DNA of 64,000 nt, from contig LFMX01000022.1 of the NCBI GenBank assembly GCA_001184405.1, positions 1-64,000 of the forward strand. The letters are read 5' to 3'. Numbering within the stretch: position 1 is the first letter of the stretch; every line of letters begins with the position of its first letter. Positions 51,914 to 62,862 of the stretch are shown piece after piece. A program made the translations under genes and the position numbers. The notes under the pieces are model-generated. The model ran no database searches, was not told where the DNA came from, and saw nothing but the letters and a program-made list of their open reading frames with translations. This DNA comes from Candidatus Burkholderia humilis (lineage in GTDB: Bacteria; Pseudomonadota; Gammaproteobacteria; Burkholderiales; Burkholderiaceae).

Positions 51914-53200
51914 TTATGCAGCCTTCGCGGGTTCTTCTGCATCCACGCGCGCGGGATTGTTCGGATGCGTGGTCCAGTTCGCATACTCGCCCGCATCGAC
52001 GCGCTCCATCGTGATGCATTGCTCGACCGGACAGATATGCATGCACAAGTTGCAGCCGACGCATTCCGCATCGATCACTTCGAAATGACGCTTGCCGTCC
52101 TTCTCTTTCAGGATCGCCTGATGCGACGTGTCCTCGCATGCGATATGACACAGCCCGCATTGAATACACTTGTCCTGATCGATGCGCGCCTTGATGTCGT
52201 ACTTGAGATTGAGATACTTCCAGTCCGTCACGTTCTGCACGGCGCGGCCACGAATGTCATCGAGCGTGGCGTAGCCTTTCTCGTCCATCCAGTTCGACAG
52301 TCCATCCATCAGGTCGGACACGATGCGAAAGCCATAGTGCATCGCCGCCGTGCAGACCCGTACGCTGCCCGCGCCCAGCACCATGAATTCGGCTGCATCG
52401 CGCCATGGAGAAATGCCGCCGATGCCCGATATCGGCAAGCCCGGCGTTTCCGTATCACGCGCAATCTCCGCGACCATGTTCAATGCGATCGGCTTGACGG
52501 CGGGTCCACAATAGCCGCCGTGCGTGCCCTTGCCATCGGCGGTCGGCATCGGCGCCATTTGATCGAGATCGACCGCGACGATCGAATTGATCGTGTTGAT
52601 GAGCGATACGCCATCCGCGCCGCCCTTGAACGCCGCTCGCGATCCCATGCGGATGTCGCTGATATTCGGCGTGAGCTTCACGAGACACGACAGCTTCGTG
52701 CCTTCCTTGACCCAGCACGTGACCATCTCCACATACTCGGACACTTGCCCGACCACCGCACCCATGCCGCGCTCGCTTATGCCATGCGGACAGCCGAAGT
52801 TGAGTTCGACCGCATCCGCGCCCGTGTCTTCGACTTGCGTGAGAATCCACTTCCAGTCTCGCTCGTTGCACGGCACCATCAGCGATACGATCAACGCGCG
52901 ATCCGGCCAGTCACGCTTCACCTGTTCGATCTCGCGCAGGTTCACATCGAGCGGACGGTCCGTGATCAATTCGATGTTGTTCAACCCGGCAATACGCTGT
53001 CCATTCCATTGGACTGCGCCGTATCGCGAACTCACGTTGACGACATGCGGATCAAGCCCGAGCGTCTTCCATACGACACCGCCCCAGCCCGCTTCGAATG
53101 CGCGGTTGACGTTATAAGCCTTGTCCGTCGGCGGCGCGGACGCGAGCCCGAATGGATTCGGCGATGTAATGCCCGCGATGTTGCAAGTCAAATCGGCCAT
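51914..53200 (-). CDS. preA: Dihydropyrimidine dehydrogenase subunit PreA
   Basis: 428 residues, intact. FMN-binding dihydroorotate-dehydrogenase-like barrel with GITSPNPFGLASAPPTDKAY, AVELNFGCPHGISERGMGA and PISGIGGISPWRDAAEFMV. A C-terminal ferredoxin domain with two [4Fe-4S] motifs follows: KCIQCGLCHIACED and ECVGCNLCMHICPVEQC. With PreT it reduces uracil and thymine. PreT next door is broken, so PreA here has no electron-input subunit. Confidence 0.93.
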   Translation of the reverse strand: MADLTCNIAGITSPNPFGLASAPPTDKAYNVNRAFEAGWGGVVWKTLGLDPHVVNVSSRYGAVQWNGQRIAGLNNIELITDRPLDVNLREIEQVKRDWPDRALIVSLMVPCNERDWKWILTQVEDTGADAVELNFGCPHGISERGMGAVVGQVSEYVEMVTCWVKEGTKLSCLVKLTPNISDIRMGSRAAFKGGADGVSLINTINSIVAVDLDQMAPMPTADGKGTHGGYCGPAVKPIALNMVAEIARDTETPGLPISGIGGISPWRDAAEFMVLGAGSVRVCTAAMHYGFRIVSDLMDGLSNWMDEKGYATLDDIRGRAVQNVTDWKYLNLKYDIKARIDQDKCIQCGLCHIACEDTSHQAILKEKDGKRHFEVIDAECVGCNLCMHICPVEQCITMERVDAGEYANWTTHPNNPARVDAEEPAKAA

Positions 53201-53224
53201 GTTTTTCGAGGCTCCTTGGTTGGC

Positions 53225-53868
53225 TCAGGCGGCTTTGATCGCAGTCAGCTCGAAGCCAATCGAATAGAGCCATTCGATCCCGCGCTGCGCAAAATCTTCG
53301 ACCGTCTTATACGCCGCGATGCCGTATTCGTTGAGGCCTCCGGGTTTCTCGCGTGCATCGAAGATAATCGCGCGATGCCCCGCCAACGCAAGCCGATACG
53401 CACACGCAAGACCCGCAGGCCCCGCGCCGATAATCGCAATCCGACGACCCGTTTCCGCCGCACGTTTGAACAGCGGCTCGCCCTTCGCTTGTGCCCAATC
53501 GGTGGCATGACGCTGCAACGCGCCGATCTTCACCGGCTCATCGCCCGAATAATTGCGTACGCAACTCCCTTCGCAAAGAATCTCCGTCGGACAGACGCGC
53601 GAGCACATACCGCCGAGCGGATTCGCCGACAGAATATCGACGGCCGCGCCCTTCAGATTGCCATTGCCGATTTGCGGATAAAGCTCGGAATATCGATTTG
53701 CGTGGGACACGCCTGCACGCACGGCGCGTCGTAGCAATAGTGACAACGGCTTGCGGCTGCGGCGGCTGCGGTTGCATCGAGCAAGGGCGCAACATTGGCG
53801 AATTCGCATGCGAGCTGCTCCTGCGTCGCGCGATGGCTCGCAACGTCACCTATGGTTTTAAATGACAT
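53225..53868 (-). pseudogene. preT: Dihydropyrimidine dehydrogenase subunit PreT, frameshifted and truncated
   Basis: Start MSFKTIGDVASHRATQEQLA, then the N-terminal Fe/S ligands SRCHYCYDAPCVQACPTQID. A shift near 53690 leads to LGGMCSRVCPTEILCEGSCV and GRRIAIIGAGPAGLACAYRL, the FAD-binding fold. About 205 residues in all versus ~450: after LNEYGIAAYKTVEDFAQRGI the frame ends in GFELTAIKAA, so the NAD domain is deleted. It should supply electrons to PreA. Confidence 0.9.
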
Positions 53869-53932
53869 ACGAATTCATCAGGAATCCTGATGTAGTAATT
53901 GGGTCGATAGCGTACGAGGAAAACAAGCAGTC

Positions 53933-55212
53933 TTACGAAGCCGGTTCCTGCGCGCGCTCGAGCATGGCCGTGCAGCAACACGTTTGCGCCCGCTTCGATC
54001 CACTCCTGCGTCGCGTCTTCAATCTCGTTATGGCTGATGCCATCGACACACGGCACTAAGACCATCGATGTCGGCGCGACTTGCGAGAGATCATGCATCG
54101 TGCCCCGCGCCCGACACCATATCGCGATGCGAATAACCGAAGCGCTGCGCCGCCGCGCGAACAGACGTCACGCACGCGGCATCAAACTTGACGGGCTCGT
54201 AATAGAAGATTTGTTCGAGCTCGGTCTGCAAGCCGATCTCGCCCGCGATACGCGCGACGCCTTCGCGCAACGCGGCGTCCATGCGCGCGAGCACGGCATC
54301 GTCGGGATGGCGGAAATCGACGGTGAAAAACACGCGCCCCGGAATCACATTGCGCGAGTTCGGATGCATCTGCATCATGCCGACCGTCGCGCACGCGAGC
54401 GGCGCGTTGTCGAGCCCGATCCGGTTCACCAGGTCCACCACGCGCGATGCGCCCAGCAACACATCCTTGCGGCGCGGCATGGGCGTCGGGCCTGCGTGCG
54501 CTTCTTGACCTGTCAGCGTGATTTCGTACCAGCGCAGACCTTGCGCATCGGTGACGACGCCGATCGTCTTCTCTTCGGCTTCGAGAATCGGACTTTGTTC
54601 GATGTGCAATTCGAACGCCGCATGCAGCTTGCGCCCGCCGCACGGCACATCGCCTGCATAGCCAATGCACTTCAATTCCTCGCCGATGGTCTTGCCATCC
54701 ACGTCCTTGCGCGACAGGCCGTAATCGAGCGAGAACACGCCCGCGAACACGCCGGACGCGACCATCGCAGGCGCAAAGCGCGAACCTTCTTCGTTGGTCC
54801 AGATGACGACTTCGATCGGATGCTCGGTTTCGATCGCGTGATCGTTGAGCGTGCGAATCACTTCGAGTCCGCCGAGCACGCCGTAAATGCCGTCGAAACG
54901 CCCGCCGGTCGGTTGCGAATCCGCGTGCGAGCCGGTCATCACAGGCAGTGCGTCGAAATTGCGGCCCGCGCACTGCATAAACACGTTGCCCATCTGATCG
55001 ACGCTCACCGTGCAGCCTGCTTCCTTAGCCTAACTAACGATAAGATCGCACCCTTGCTTGTCGAGATCGGTGAGTGCGAGGCGGCAGTCGCCGCCCTTCG
55101 GCGTTGCGCCAATCTTCGCCATCGTCATGAGGCTGTCCCACAGACGCCGGCCATCCACCTTGATGGACGTATCGAGACCCGCCGCGCTGATTGCATCCGA
55201 TACCACGTTCAT
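53933..55212 (-). pseudogene. Zn-dependent beta-ureidopropionase/carbamoylase, amber and frameshifts
   Basis: M20-family amidase for the last step of reductive pyrimidine breakdown. Start MNVVSDAISAAGLDTSIKVD. TAG at 55030-55032 interrupts DLIVS/AKEAGCTVSVDQ (Trp expected). Then GSHADSQPTGGRFDGIYGVL, VVIWTNEEGSRFAPAMVASG and AAFELHIEQSPILEAE carry the metal and catalytic residues. Shifts near 54096 (after SGAGHDA) and near 53975 precede the natural end MLERAQEPAS at 53933. About 425 residues when joined. Confidence 0.9.
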
Positions 55213-55489
55213 GCGCCTCGCTCCTTACGATCAGACTTCGTATGTGAGGGAATGCCTGCGGTGCATGCGCTCGCGCACTGGCGCGGTGCATGTCAGTATC
55301 TTTGCTCTTCAAAACTTGTCCGACTGGACAGGTTTTAGCCGATTAAAATAAGCAAATCAACGTCTTTCTAAAATACTTTGCGAGCGGGCGAACGCAGCTT
55401 CATGCAGACCATTGCGATGCAGCACGGCTTCACGCGTAACGCGATGCGCATCGCAATGCGGCGTGCATCGGCGTTGCAAATGAGGCACG

Positions 55490-56212
55490 ATGCACCACAC
55501 GAAGCATTCGGACATCACGATGAAACACGACAACGCGAGCGCGAACATCAACGAAAACGAGGACGCGTCACCCCCTTTGCGGCGGCGCAAGGCGCAGATT
55601 CGTGAATCGAACGAAACGCAACTGCTTGCGTGCGCCGAAGCAGTTTTCGCCGAGAAAGGGCTCGAAGGCGCGAGCACCGCGATGATCGCCGAACGCGCGC
55701 GCTTGCCGAAAGCCAACCTGCATTACTACTTTCCGACCAAGCTCGCGCTGTATCGGCACGTGCTCGAAGATTTGTTCGAGGACTGGCATCGCGCCGCGGA
55801 TACCTTCGAAGACAGCGACGATCCGGTCGAAGCGATCGGCGGTTATGTGCGTGCAAAAATGGATTTGTCGCGGCGCCGGTCGCTCGGCTCGAAAGTGTGG
55901 GCAAGCGAGATCATTCACGGCGCGCATCATATGCAGGACATTCTCAACGAGCGCGTAAAGCCCTGACTCGATACGCGCGTGATCGTCATCGAAGGATGGA
56001 TTGCACGCGGACTGCTCGCGCCGGTCGATCCGCAAACGTTCATGTTCATGATCTGGGCGATCACGCAGCATTACGCCGATTTCGACGCGCAGATCATCGC
56101 GCTCAAAGGCAAGCGCGCGCTCACCAACAAGGCTTTCGATGCGCAGACGGAAGAGGTCGTGCGGCTCGTCATCCGTGCGCACGGCGCGGTGTCGCCTAAC
56201 GCGCGCCAATAA
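55490..56212 (+). pseudogene. TetR-family regulator (RutR-like) with nonsense codon
   Basis: Start MHHTKHSDITMKHDN at 55490 has GAGG five bases upstream. HTH: LLACAEAVFAEKGLEGASTA, MIAERARLPKANLHYYFPTK. The ligand domain SLGSKVWASEIIHGAHHMQD and FMFMIWAITQHYADFDAQII resembles RutR, the uracil-sensing repressor. TGA at 55964-55966 stands in NERVKP/LDTRVIV where relatives have Trp. The frame is otherwise open to 56212. It is divergent from the pyrimidine catabolic cluster, its likely target. Confidence 0.9.
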
Positions 56213-56248
56213 AAAAGCGCCAGGGGTCCGAAGACCGCTAGCGCTTTT
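56213..56248 (+). terminator. Terminator of the TetR gene
   Basis: AAAAGCGC and GCGCTTTT arms (with imperfect inner pairing) immediately after the stop, ending in a T-rich tract. Classic position and A/T flanks. Confidence 0.75.
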
Positions 56249-56311
56249 ACTGCTTACTACCCTTCTCGCAAACACCTGAACTGCACCTGCTACCGCATCT
56301 GCAACCTCGAA

Positions 56312-56618
56312 TTAGTGGCCGAAGTAGACGGAATTACGATCCGACATATTCAGGTTGGCGCGCGGCGCACCCAAATTCGACGTACCGGCCGCTGAAAGAC
56401 CGTAGTCCGTATAGCCTTGCTGAGCGTGAACCGCGCTTCGGCAGCCTGAATATTGCGCGGATAGTCCACGCGATCCGTCGACGGGTTGTATCCAGTTGAA
56501 CCAGTTCCGAACGCACTTGTGCGCGCATCACCGGCGCGTTGCTGTCTTGCGTGAATGCGAAAGTCGGAGCAGCCAGAACCGAAGCGATGACGAGAGCCGG
56601 AACGAATGCCTTGATCAT
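56312..56618 (-). pseudogene. DUF4148-like exported protein, frameshifted
   Basis: GGAGG precedes MIKAFVPALVIASVLAAPTF (signal peptide), then APVMRAQVRSELVQL. Frame changes near 56490 (before GYNPSTDRVDYPRNIQAAEA) and near 56430 (before GYTDYGLSAAGTSNLGAP) split the mature part; natural end LNMSDRNSVYFGH at 56312. About 102 residues if joined. A second, intact member of the family is at 32199. Confidence 0.85.
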
Positions 56619-56925
56619 GATGAACCTCCAGTAATCTTGTTTTGAACTCGAAACCAAAGTCGAAAGTCGCTGAAGTTTTTAAGTGGTTTCTGATTTCGTT
56701 TCGCTTGAAAACAAGTTTAGGAGGTAGACGACATAGGGTAAACCCCCAATTTTCACGAAACATAATTGTTTCAGTTGCAATAATGCATTTGGCGTGTTTG
56801 GCGGCGTGCGTTTACCGTAACCCGCTGATTACACTCGGCTTTACGGCGCTCCATCGACGTGAAAGTCGAGCGATAAACCGCGTACGCTATTACACGCGCG
56901 CCAGCCAATCGCCATGTCCGCGCCA
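56619..56925. other. Intergenic region, no gene seen
   Basis: About 305 bases between the DUF4148 gene and hutC. It contains moderately AT-rich stretches near 56640-56780 but no supported coding sequence, hairpin or RNA gene. Confidence 0.5.
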
Positions 56926-57628
56926 TCAGAAGTGTCCGGTGAACTGATACCGATCGCCCGGGCGCCAAAGATTTGCCACCGATGCCACCGCATCGCGCGA
57001 CCACGTCCGCCGATGCAGCAGCAAACACCGCTCATACTCTTTCATCGCTAGCGCGAGCCGGATTTCCGCCGGGAGCACCGACGCCTCGATCCGATATTCG
57101 ACGCGCTGCAACGGCGCGGTCATCATCAGATACTGATTCGGCGTGATGGCCGTGAAATCCTGCCACGCGTACTCGGGCGCGAGCGCGGGGTTCACGTAAC
57201 GCTCTTCCATCTGCACGGGCGCGCCGTTCTCGAAGTGCAGCACGCGCGAATGAAACACCGGACTGCCGAACGCAAGCAGGATTTCGTCAGCGAGCGTTTC
57301 ATCGACGGTCGCCGCGCCCAGATGCAACACGTCCGCACGATAGTCGTGACCGCGCGCGAGAATTTCATCGGAGATACTGCGAATTTCGACCAGCGTCGAC
57401 GCGTATTTCGGTTGCGCAACGAACGTCCCCGCGCCTTGCACGCGCGTGAGCACCTGTTCCGCCGTCAGTTCGCGCAGCGCGCGGTTGACGGTCATGCGCG
57501 CGACCTTGAATTCGCGCGCGAACTCGTTTTCGGAGGGCACCTGATCGCCCTCCTTCCATTCGCCGATATGAATGCGCTTCAGGATGTAATCCTTGATCTC
57601 CTGTCTCCTGATACGCGGGCGTGCTCAT
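56926..57628 (-). pseudogene. hutC: Histidine utilisation repressor HutC, frameshifted
   Basis: GntR-family repressor of hut genes with a urocanate-sensing UTRA domain. Starts MSTPAYQ, overlapping the hutH stop by 4 bases (ATGA). One indel near 57605 separates it from EIKDYILKRIHIGEWKEGDQ and the HTH VARMTVNRALRELTAEQVLT. The effector domain (VFHSRVLHFENGAPVQMEER, APEYAWQDFTAITPNQYLM) reads to 56926. A start at VPSENEFAREF would lack part of the HTH. So hutH is probably derepressed or unregulated. Confidence 0.88.
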
Positions 57629-59172
57629 GCGTCCGGTTCCGCCTTTTCCATTTTTTCCGATGCAAACGCGAACGGGCTGTGCTTCGCAATCTCGCCTGCC
57701 TGCACGAGCGTGGCGATCGCGGCAATATCCGGCGCGAAGTAATGATCGAGGTCGTAGTGCGGCACATGCGCGCGCAACGTGCTCATCACTTCGCCGAGCG
57801 GCGCGCTGGTCTTGTGCGGCGCGCACAGATCGACGCCTTGCGCCGCCGCAAGCAGTTCGATCGCGAGAATGTTCGCCGTGTTGCTCGCAATGTCGCCGAG
57901 CTTGCGCGCGACGAAGGTGGCCATCGACACGTGATCTTCCTGATTCGCCGACGTGGGCAAGGAATCGACGGACGCGGGATGCGCAAGCGTCTTGTTCTCC
58001 GATGCCAGCGCCGCCGTCACATGCGCGATCATGAAGCCGGAGTTGACGCCGCCATCACGGACGAGGAACGGCGGCAGACCGAACAGCGTGGCGTCGATCA
58101 GAAGCGCGATGCGCCGTTCGGCCAGCGCGCCGATTTCCGCCGCGGCGAGCGCCAGATTGTCGGCGGCGAACGCGACCGGTTCAGCGTGAAAATTGCCGCC
58201 CGACAGCGCTTCGCCGGTATCCGGGAAAATCAGCGGATTGTCCGATACCGCGTTCGATTCGATCAGCAGCACGTCGGCTGCGTGACGCATCTGATCGAGA
58301 CACGCGCCCATGACTTGCGGCTGGCAGCGCAGGCTGTACGGGTCCTGCACCTTTTCGCAATCCGCGTGCGACAGATTGATGCCGGAGCCCTTCAGCAAGC
58401 TGCGATACGCCACCGCCGCATCGATTTGCCCCTGATGCCCGCGCAGTTCGTGGATGCGTGCATCGAACGGAACGACGGAACCGGCGGCGGCATCGACGGA
58501 CAAGGCGCCCGCCACGAGGCCGGTGCGGAACAAAGCTTCGATCGCGAACAGGTTGTAGAGCGCGAGCGCCGCCGATGCCTGCGTGCCGTTCAGCAGCGCC
58601 AGTCCTTCTTTCGCCTGCAGCGTGAGCGGCTTCAAGCCGGCGGCGGCGAGCCCATCCGTCACGTGGGCGCGTTCGCCGCGAATGGTGACTTCGCCGAGAC
58701 CCAGCAGCACCGTGGACATATGCGCGAGCTGCGCGAGATCGCCGGATGCGCCGACCGAACCCTTGACCGGGATGATCGGCAGAACATCGGCATTGAACAG
58801 CGTGATGAGCGCATCGATGACTTCGCGGCGGATGCCCGAATGTCCGCGCCCGAGGCTCGACAGCTTGAGCTCCATCAACAGACGCACGACCGGACGCGAC
58901 ATCGGCTCACCGACGCCCACCGCGTGCGACAACACCAGATTGCGTTGCAGGAGTTCGAGCTGATCGGCCGGAATATGCGTGTTGGCGAGCCGCCCGAAGC
59001 CCGTATTGATGCCGTACGCCGGATCGCCCTTGGCGGCGATCGCGGCGACGGCGTGCGCGCTCGCATCGATGGCCGCGAAACTGGCCGGATCGAGCCGAAG
59101 CGGCGGGTCCGAGCCTCGCGCGATACGGCGCAGTTGCGGCAGTGTGAGTTTTCCGGGCGTGAGCGTCATCAT
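57625..59172 (-). CDS. hutH: Histidine ammonia-lyase
   Basis: 515 residues, intact. Converts histidine to urocanate. The MIO cofactor precursor Ala-Ser-Gly is in [18 protein letters not shown] near 150; other family marks are [39 protein letters not shown] and [18 protein letters not shown]. No urocanase gene follows in the window; the next gene on this strand is the broken hutC. A product that cannot be processed locally would accumulate unless hutU lies elsewhere. Confidence 0.95.
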   Translation of the reverse strand: MMTLTPGKLTLPQLRRIARGSDPPLRLDPASFAAIDASAHAVAAIAAKGDPAYGINTGFGRLANTHIPADQLELLQRNLVLSHAVGVGEPMSRPVVRLLMELKLSSLGRGHSGIRREVIDALITLFNADVLPIIPVKGSVGASGDLAQLAHMSTVLLGLGEVTIRGERAHVTDGLAAAGLKPLTLQAKEGLALLNGTQASAALALYNLFAIEALFRTGLVAGALSVDAAAGSVVPFDARIHELRGHQGQIDAAVAYRSLLKGSGINLSHADCEKVQDPYSLRCQPQVMGACLDQMRHAADVLLIESNAVSDNPLIFPDTGEALSGGNFHAEPVAFAADNLALAAAEIGALAERRIALLIDATLFGLPPFLVRDGGVNSGFMIAHVTAALASENKTLAHPASVDSLPTSANQEDHVSMATFVARKLGDIASNTANILAIELLAAAQGVDLCAPHKTSAPLGEVMSTLRAHVPHYDLDHYFAPDIAAIATLVQAGEIAKHSPFAFASEKMEKAEPDA

Positions 59173-59181
59173 GGTTCGTCC

Positions 59182-59209
59182 TGTCTATACAAGTTAGACG
59201 CCAGTCTAA
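59182..59209. promoter_or_regulatory. Operator-like dyads before hutH
   Basis: TGTCTATACAAG (59182-59193) is followed directly by the perfect dyad TTAGAC-GCCA-GTCTAA (59194-59209), 10-40 bases before the hutH start; a related CTTGTCTAGGC lies at about 59278. The TGTCTATACAAG type of site resembles HutC boxes. Assignment is by position and similarity. Confidence 0.5.
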
Positions 59210-59292
59210 ACGTGCATAAAGGGCGAAACAAGAGGATTCTCGGGTATTTCCTAAGTGGGTCGACGCCCGGCTATCGTCTTGTCTAGGCAGAT

Positions 59293-59767
59293 TTAAAGCA
59301 CTTTCTCCATGACGACCTGCACGAAGCGTTCGCCGCGCACATTCACGCCGCGCGCGAGCAGCATATTGAAGCCGCAGAACTTCGAAAAACGTTTGCGCGG
59401 TCAGGCTGGCGTAGGTATGCAGCGTTTTCAGGTCCGTTTCGCCGGCTTCGGCTTCGACGCGCGCAAGCAGCGCGGTGGCCACACCCTTGCGCTGATGTTC
59501 CGGATGCACGAACAGCATGTCGATCAGGCCGTTCGCGTGCAGATCGATGAACCCGGCGATCTGGCCGCCCTGCACCGCGACCCAAGTCGGATGATTCAAT
59601 CGCGCGATGGCCCATTCGTCGCGATCCACTTGCGCCCACGCATCGATCTGATCTTCGTGGTAATCGATCGAAGCGATCTCGCGCACGGAGCGCAGGAACA
59701 CATCGATCACGCTATCGAGATCGCTCGCCCGGTATGGTCTGATTTCGATAAGCGGGAGCTCGGCCAT
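59293..59767 (-). pseudogene. GNAT-family N-acetyltransferase, frameshifted
   Basis: Start MAELPLIEIRPYRASDLDSV at 59767. IDMLFVHPEHQRKGVATALL is the acetyl-CoA-binding motif. A shift near 59385, after SLTAQTFFE, separates the last part (CGFNMLLARGVNVRGERFVQ, VVMEKVL) to the stop at 59293. About 158 residues. Only the C-terminal ~30 residues are affected, but they complete the fold. Confidence 0.87.
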
Positions 59768-59874
59768 TTCGTCACCTTCGTTATTGCTGTAATGAATAAA
59801 GCCGCGCGTACGCGGCACATATGCGTTGATCGAAGAAAAACGCGGAAAATTTAAACGATATCAAGAAAGATGGA

Positions 59875-60252
59875 TCAGGTCGCGACCGCGACCGTTGCGA
59901 TGCCGAGCGCCGTCATGAGCAACGACGCGCCGACGTGAATCGCGATCTCGCCGAGCGCCCAGCCGAGCCGCCCTTGCTGAAGATGCGCGACCACTTCCGC
60001 CGAAAAGGTGGAAAACGTGGACAGACCGCCCATCAGACCCGTGATGATGAAAAGGCGCCATTCGACCAACACGTCCGGATAGCGCGCGAAGAACGCCACC
60101 GCAACACCGATGATGTAACCCGCAATGACATTCGCTGCAAAGGTGCCGAAGGGCAAATTCGGAAAAATCGCGTTCAGACGCAGGCCGAGCGCCCAGCGCA
60201 GCAGCGACCCCAGGCCGCCGCCGATCCCCACGGCGATGAATGACAGATACAT
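59875..60252 (-). CDS. crcB: Fluoride exporter CrcB/Fluc
   Basis: 125 residues, intact, four membrane helices: [60 protein letters not shown] and the last helix near the end. The conserved GxLG and the Asn/Phe-rich FSTFSAE pore segment are present. Dimeric fluoride channel that lowers cytoplasmic fluoride. No crcB riboswitch was found in the 75 bases upstream. Confidence 0.93.
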   Translation of the reverse strand: MYLSFIAVGIGGGLGSLLRWALGLRLNAIFPNLPFGTFAANVIAGYIIGVAVAFFARYPDVLVEWRLFIITGLMGGLSTFSTFSAEVVAHLQQGRLGWALGEIAIHVGASLLMTALGIATVAVAT

Positions 60253-60329
60253 GAGCCAACCGTTGTCTTAGATGTATGCGCTCGTCAGCAAAACGAAGGA
60301 ACGGCGCGCGCGTCGCAAAGTCTTCTATT

Positions 60330-61152
60330 CTAACGAGTCTCGGCCGACTTACCGCAAGACATTGCCGAAAGGCAATTGAGTGTGCGCACGACGTGTTCGA
60401 CATTCGGCGCATCGAAGGCGAGCGTGACAGCGTCGAGGCGCTTGAGCGCCGGCCACTGGCAAAAAAGATCGGCGAAGGCGGTGGTTTGCGTGCGTAGTTC
60501 GCAGCGTCGCGGGCGCTCGGGTATATGCCGTTTTTCACCCGCTGACATCGCTTCGCGCGCCGCAAGACAGATCGCTTCGCATGCGGCGACGGGCGTTTCG
60601 GTGATGCCGCTCGAATAGCCATGCGCCGTCTTCACGCACAGAAAGCGCGCGCCGGGAAATGCAGATAGTGTTTCGGCGCCGAACACATCGTCGCCGGTCA
60701 AGAGCACGATGCGCGCGCCGCGTTCCTGCGCAAGCTGCCCGTAAAGCGCCGCCTCGCCGACTTCGACGCCGTCCAGCGACACGCGCGCGAACGCGGCGCT
60801 GTTGATCATATGCGCCAGAATGCCGCGACTTTGCGCGCGCGTGATAGCCGATCATGAACACGATTTCCGGCGATGCCTCCAGCCCCGCCATCATCCCGAG
60901 CGTGCGCGGTTTGCCGAGCACGAGACGCGCGCGCGTATCGATCAGATCGGGCAGCAGATTGCGAAAGCCGCCGTGCGAATCGTTGATCCACACGTGCGTC
61001 GCGCCGCCATCGAATGCGCCTTGCGCGGCCGCGTTGGCTTCGAGCGTCATCCAGCGGCGCGCCTGTTCGTATTCGCCGTTGCCGGGACGCGTCTGTTCCG
61101 GATGGAACACGCCCACAATGCCTTCGATATCCACGGAAATCAGGACTTTCAT
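60330..61152 (-). pseudogene. dppA: M55 D-aminopeptidase DppA, frameshifted
   Basis: Starts MKVLISVDIEGIVGVFHPEQ (DxE zinc ligands) overlapping the previous stop by 4 bases; NDSHGGFRNLLPDLI and IVFMIGYHARA carry further ligands. A shift near 60830, after the YHARAKSR stretch, leads to AHMINSAAFARVSLDGVEVG and VKTAHGYSSGITETPVAACE in another frame to 60330. About 274 residues. It releases D-amino acids or processes peptides imported by the Gsi transporter. Confidence 0.9.
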
Positions 61153-62166
61153 GTTCTCGCGTTGAGCATGTCGTTGAGTGAGCGACGCGTGTGTCCGTCG
61201 CGTCCGCTGACCGTTTCGGCGCTGAAGAGCGCATCGACGATCGCCTGTTCGATGCTTTCCGCCGCGGCCTGAAAAAGCGGATCGAGACGCGAATCGTTGA
61301 TGAGCGGCGGCAGCGCGATGAAAGCGGCGTCGTACGCAATGGCGTAGGCCGTCGAAAAGGCCAAGGCGATATCGCCGCTGCCGTGACCGAAGCACGAACC
61401 GGTGCGCACAAGGCCCACCGCCGCACACATGCTCACGCGCCGAAGCTGGCGCGCATCGAGCGGCGCATCCGGTCGCGAGGATCATGATGATCGAGCCTTG
61501 CTCGGGCTTTGTCTGCGCGTCATGTTCCGGTTTCAGCGCGCAGCCGATGTCATCGCCCGCAATCGTGAGTTGATGCAACTTGCCGAAGTTGGCCAGCACG
61601 AGCGCGCCGACCGTGTACGTGTGAGTATCGACATGCGCGATGCATGACGCCGTGCTAATGTCGCCCTTCAGCTCGAAGCACGACATGCCGCGCCCCGCGC
61701 CGATCGCGCCGCGTGCAAAGTCCGTCGAACACAAAGCCAGCGCCTGCACGTAATGCGCTTCTTCGATCGCGATCGCCTGCATATCGTTGAGATAGCCGTC
61801 GTTGCATTCGAACACGAGCGGATTCACGCTCGGGTCATCGCGGCCAATCTGCGGATTCGCATCGATTGACGTGCGAATCTGCGCATTCGCGACCGTGCCG
61901 ACGCCGAACGTGTTGGTCAGCGCGATCGGCGTTTCGAGCACGCCGAGTTCATCGATCTGAACGAGTCCGATGCTCTTGCCAAAGCCGTTGATCACGCACG
62001 ATGCAGCGGGCACTTTCGCGCGATAAACATCATGCGGATGCGGACGAATCACTGTGACACCGGTCTGAATCGCGCCGCGTGCGAGCGTGCAATGCCCGAC
62101 GCTCACGCCTTCGACATCGGCGATCGTGCCGCGCGGTCCCGCCTGCAATGCGCCGGTCTTTTTCAT
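61149..62166 (-). pseudogene. P1-family aminopeptidase (DmpA type), frameshifted
   Basis: Self-processing Ntn-hydrolase. Starts [60 protein letters not shown] and LTNTFGVGTVANAQIRTSID follow the family. A shift near 61465 breaks the SIIMILAT stretch; the nucleophile region GSCFGHGSGDIALAFSTAYA is only in the other frame, ending at 61149. The misread frame stays open and runs in frame into dppA, giving a 543-codon chimera. Confidence 0.9.
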
Positions 62167-62862
62167 GGCCGGTCGAGCTTCGGATCGAGCGCATCGCGCA
62201 GGCCGTCGCCGAGCAGGTTGAACGCGAGCACGGTGAAGAAAATCGCCAGACTCAGAAAGATGGCGACGTGCGAGGCCATCGCCATATCGGCGCGCGTTTC
62301 GTTAAGCATCGCACCCCACTCGGGCGTCGGCAGCTGCGCACCGAGTCCGAGGAACGAGAGGCTCGTCGCCGTGATGATCGACGTGCCGATGCGCATCGTG
62401 AAGTACACGACGACCGATGAAATCGTGCCCGGCAGAACGTGCCGCACGATGATCGTCCAGTCCGACGCGCCGATGCTTCTCGCCGCCTCGATATACGGCG
62501 CGAGCGTGTTGCCGCGCACTAGCCGCGCGAACGCGGGAATGCTGAAAATAGCGACGGCGCAGATCACATTGACCATGCCGTTGCCGAGAATCGCGACCAC
62601 GCCGATCGCCAGCAGAATGCCGGGAAATGCGAATAAAATGTCAGATACGCATGACGATGCGGTCCCACCATCCTTCGTAATAGCCCGCGAGCAAACCAAA
62701 GAATGTGCCAATGATCGCGCCGATCACGACCGACAGCAAACCCGCCGACAACGAGATACGACTGCCGACGAGTATGCGGCTGAAGATATCGCGGCCGAGC
62801 GAATCGACGCCCAGCCAGTGCGCGGCGGAGGGCGGCGCGTTGAGCGCATCGTAATCGAAAAC
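62163..62862 (-). pseudogene. gsiD: Peptide/glutathione ABC permease GsiD, truncated and frameshifted
   Basis: The 5' part is missing. From the junction, [40 protein letters not shown] and [10 protein letters not shown] follow. A lost base near 62640 breaks [16 protein letters not shown]. The inner-membrane permease then runs on with the EAA loop ([20 protein letters not shown]) to 62163. Overlaps the P1 peptidase start by 4 bases. Partner GsiC has been deleted. Confidence 0.9.

Noticed and set aside
51524-53734. 736-codon plus-strand open frame
   Set aside because: Antisense to preA, preT and the permease; composition is typical of high-GC shadow frames.
57235-59286. 683-codon plus-strand open frame
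   Set aside because: Antisense to intact hutH; Arg/Gln-rich shadow.
60253-60329. Possible crcB fluoride riboswitch
   Set aside because: No conserved crcB-motif core or pseudoknot sequence before the gene.
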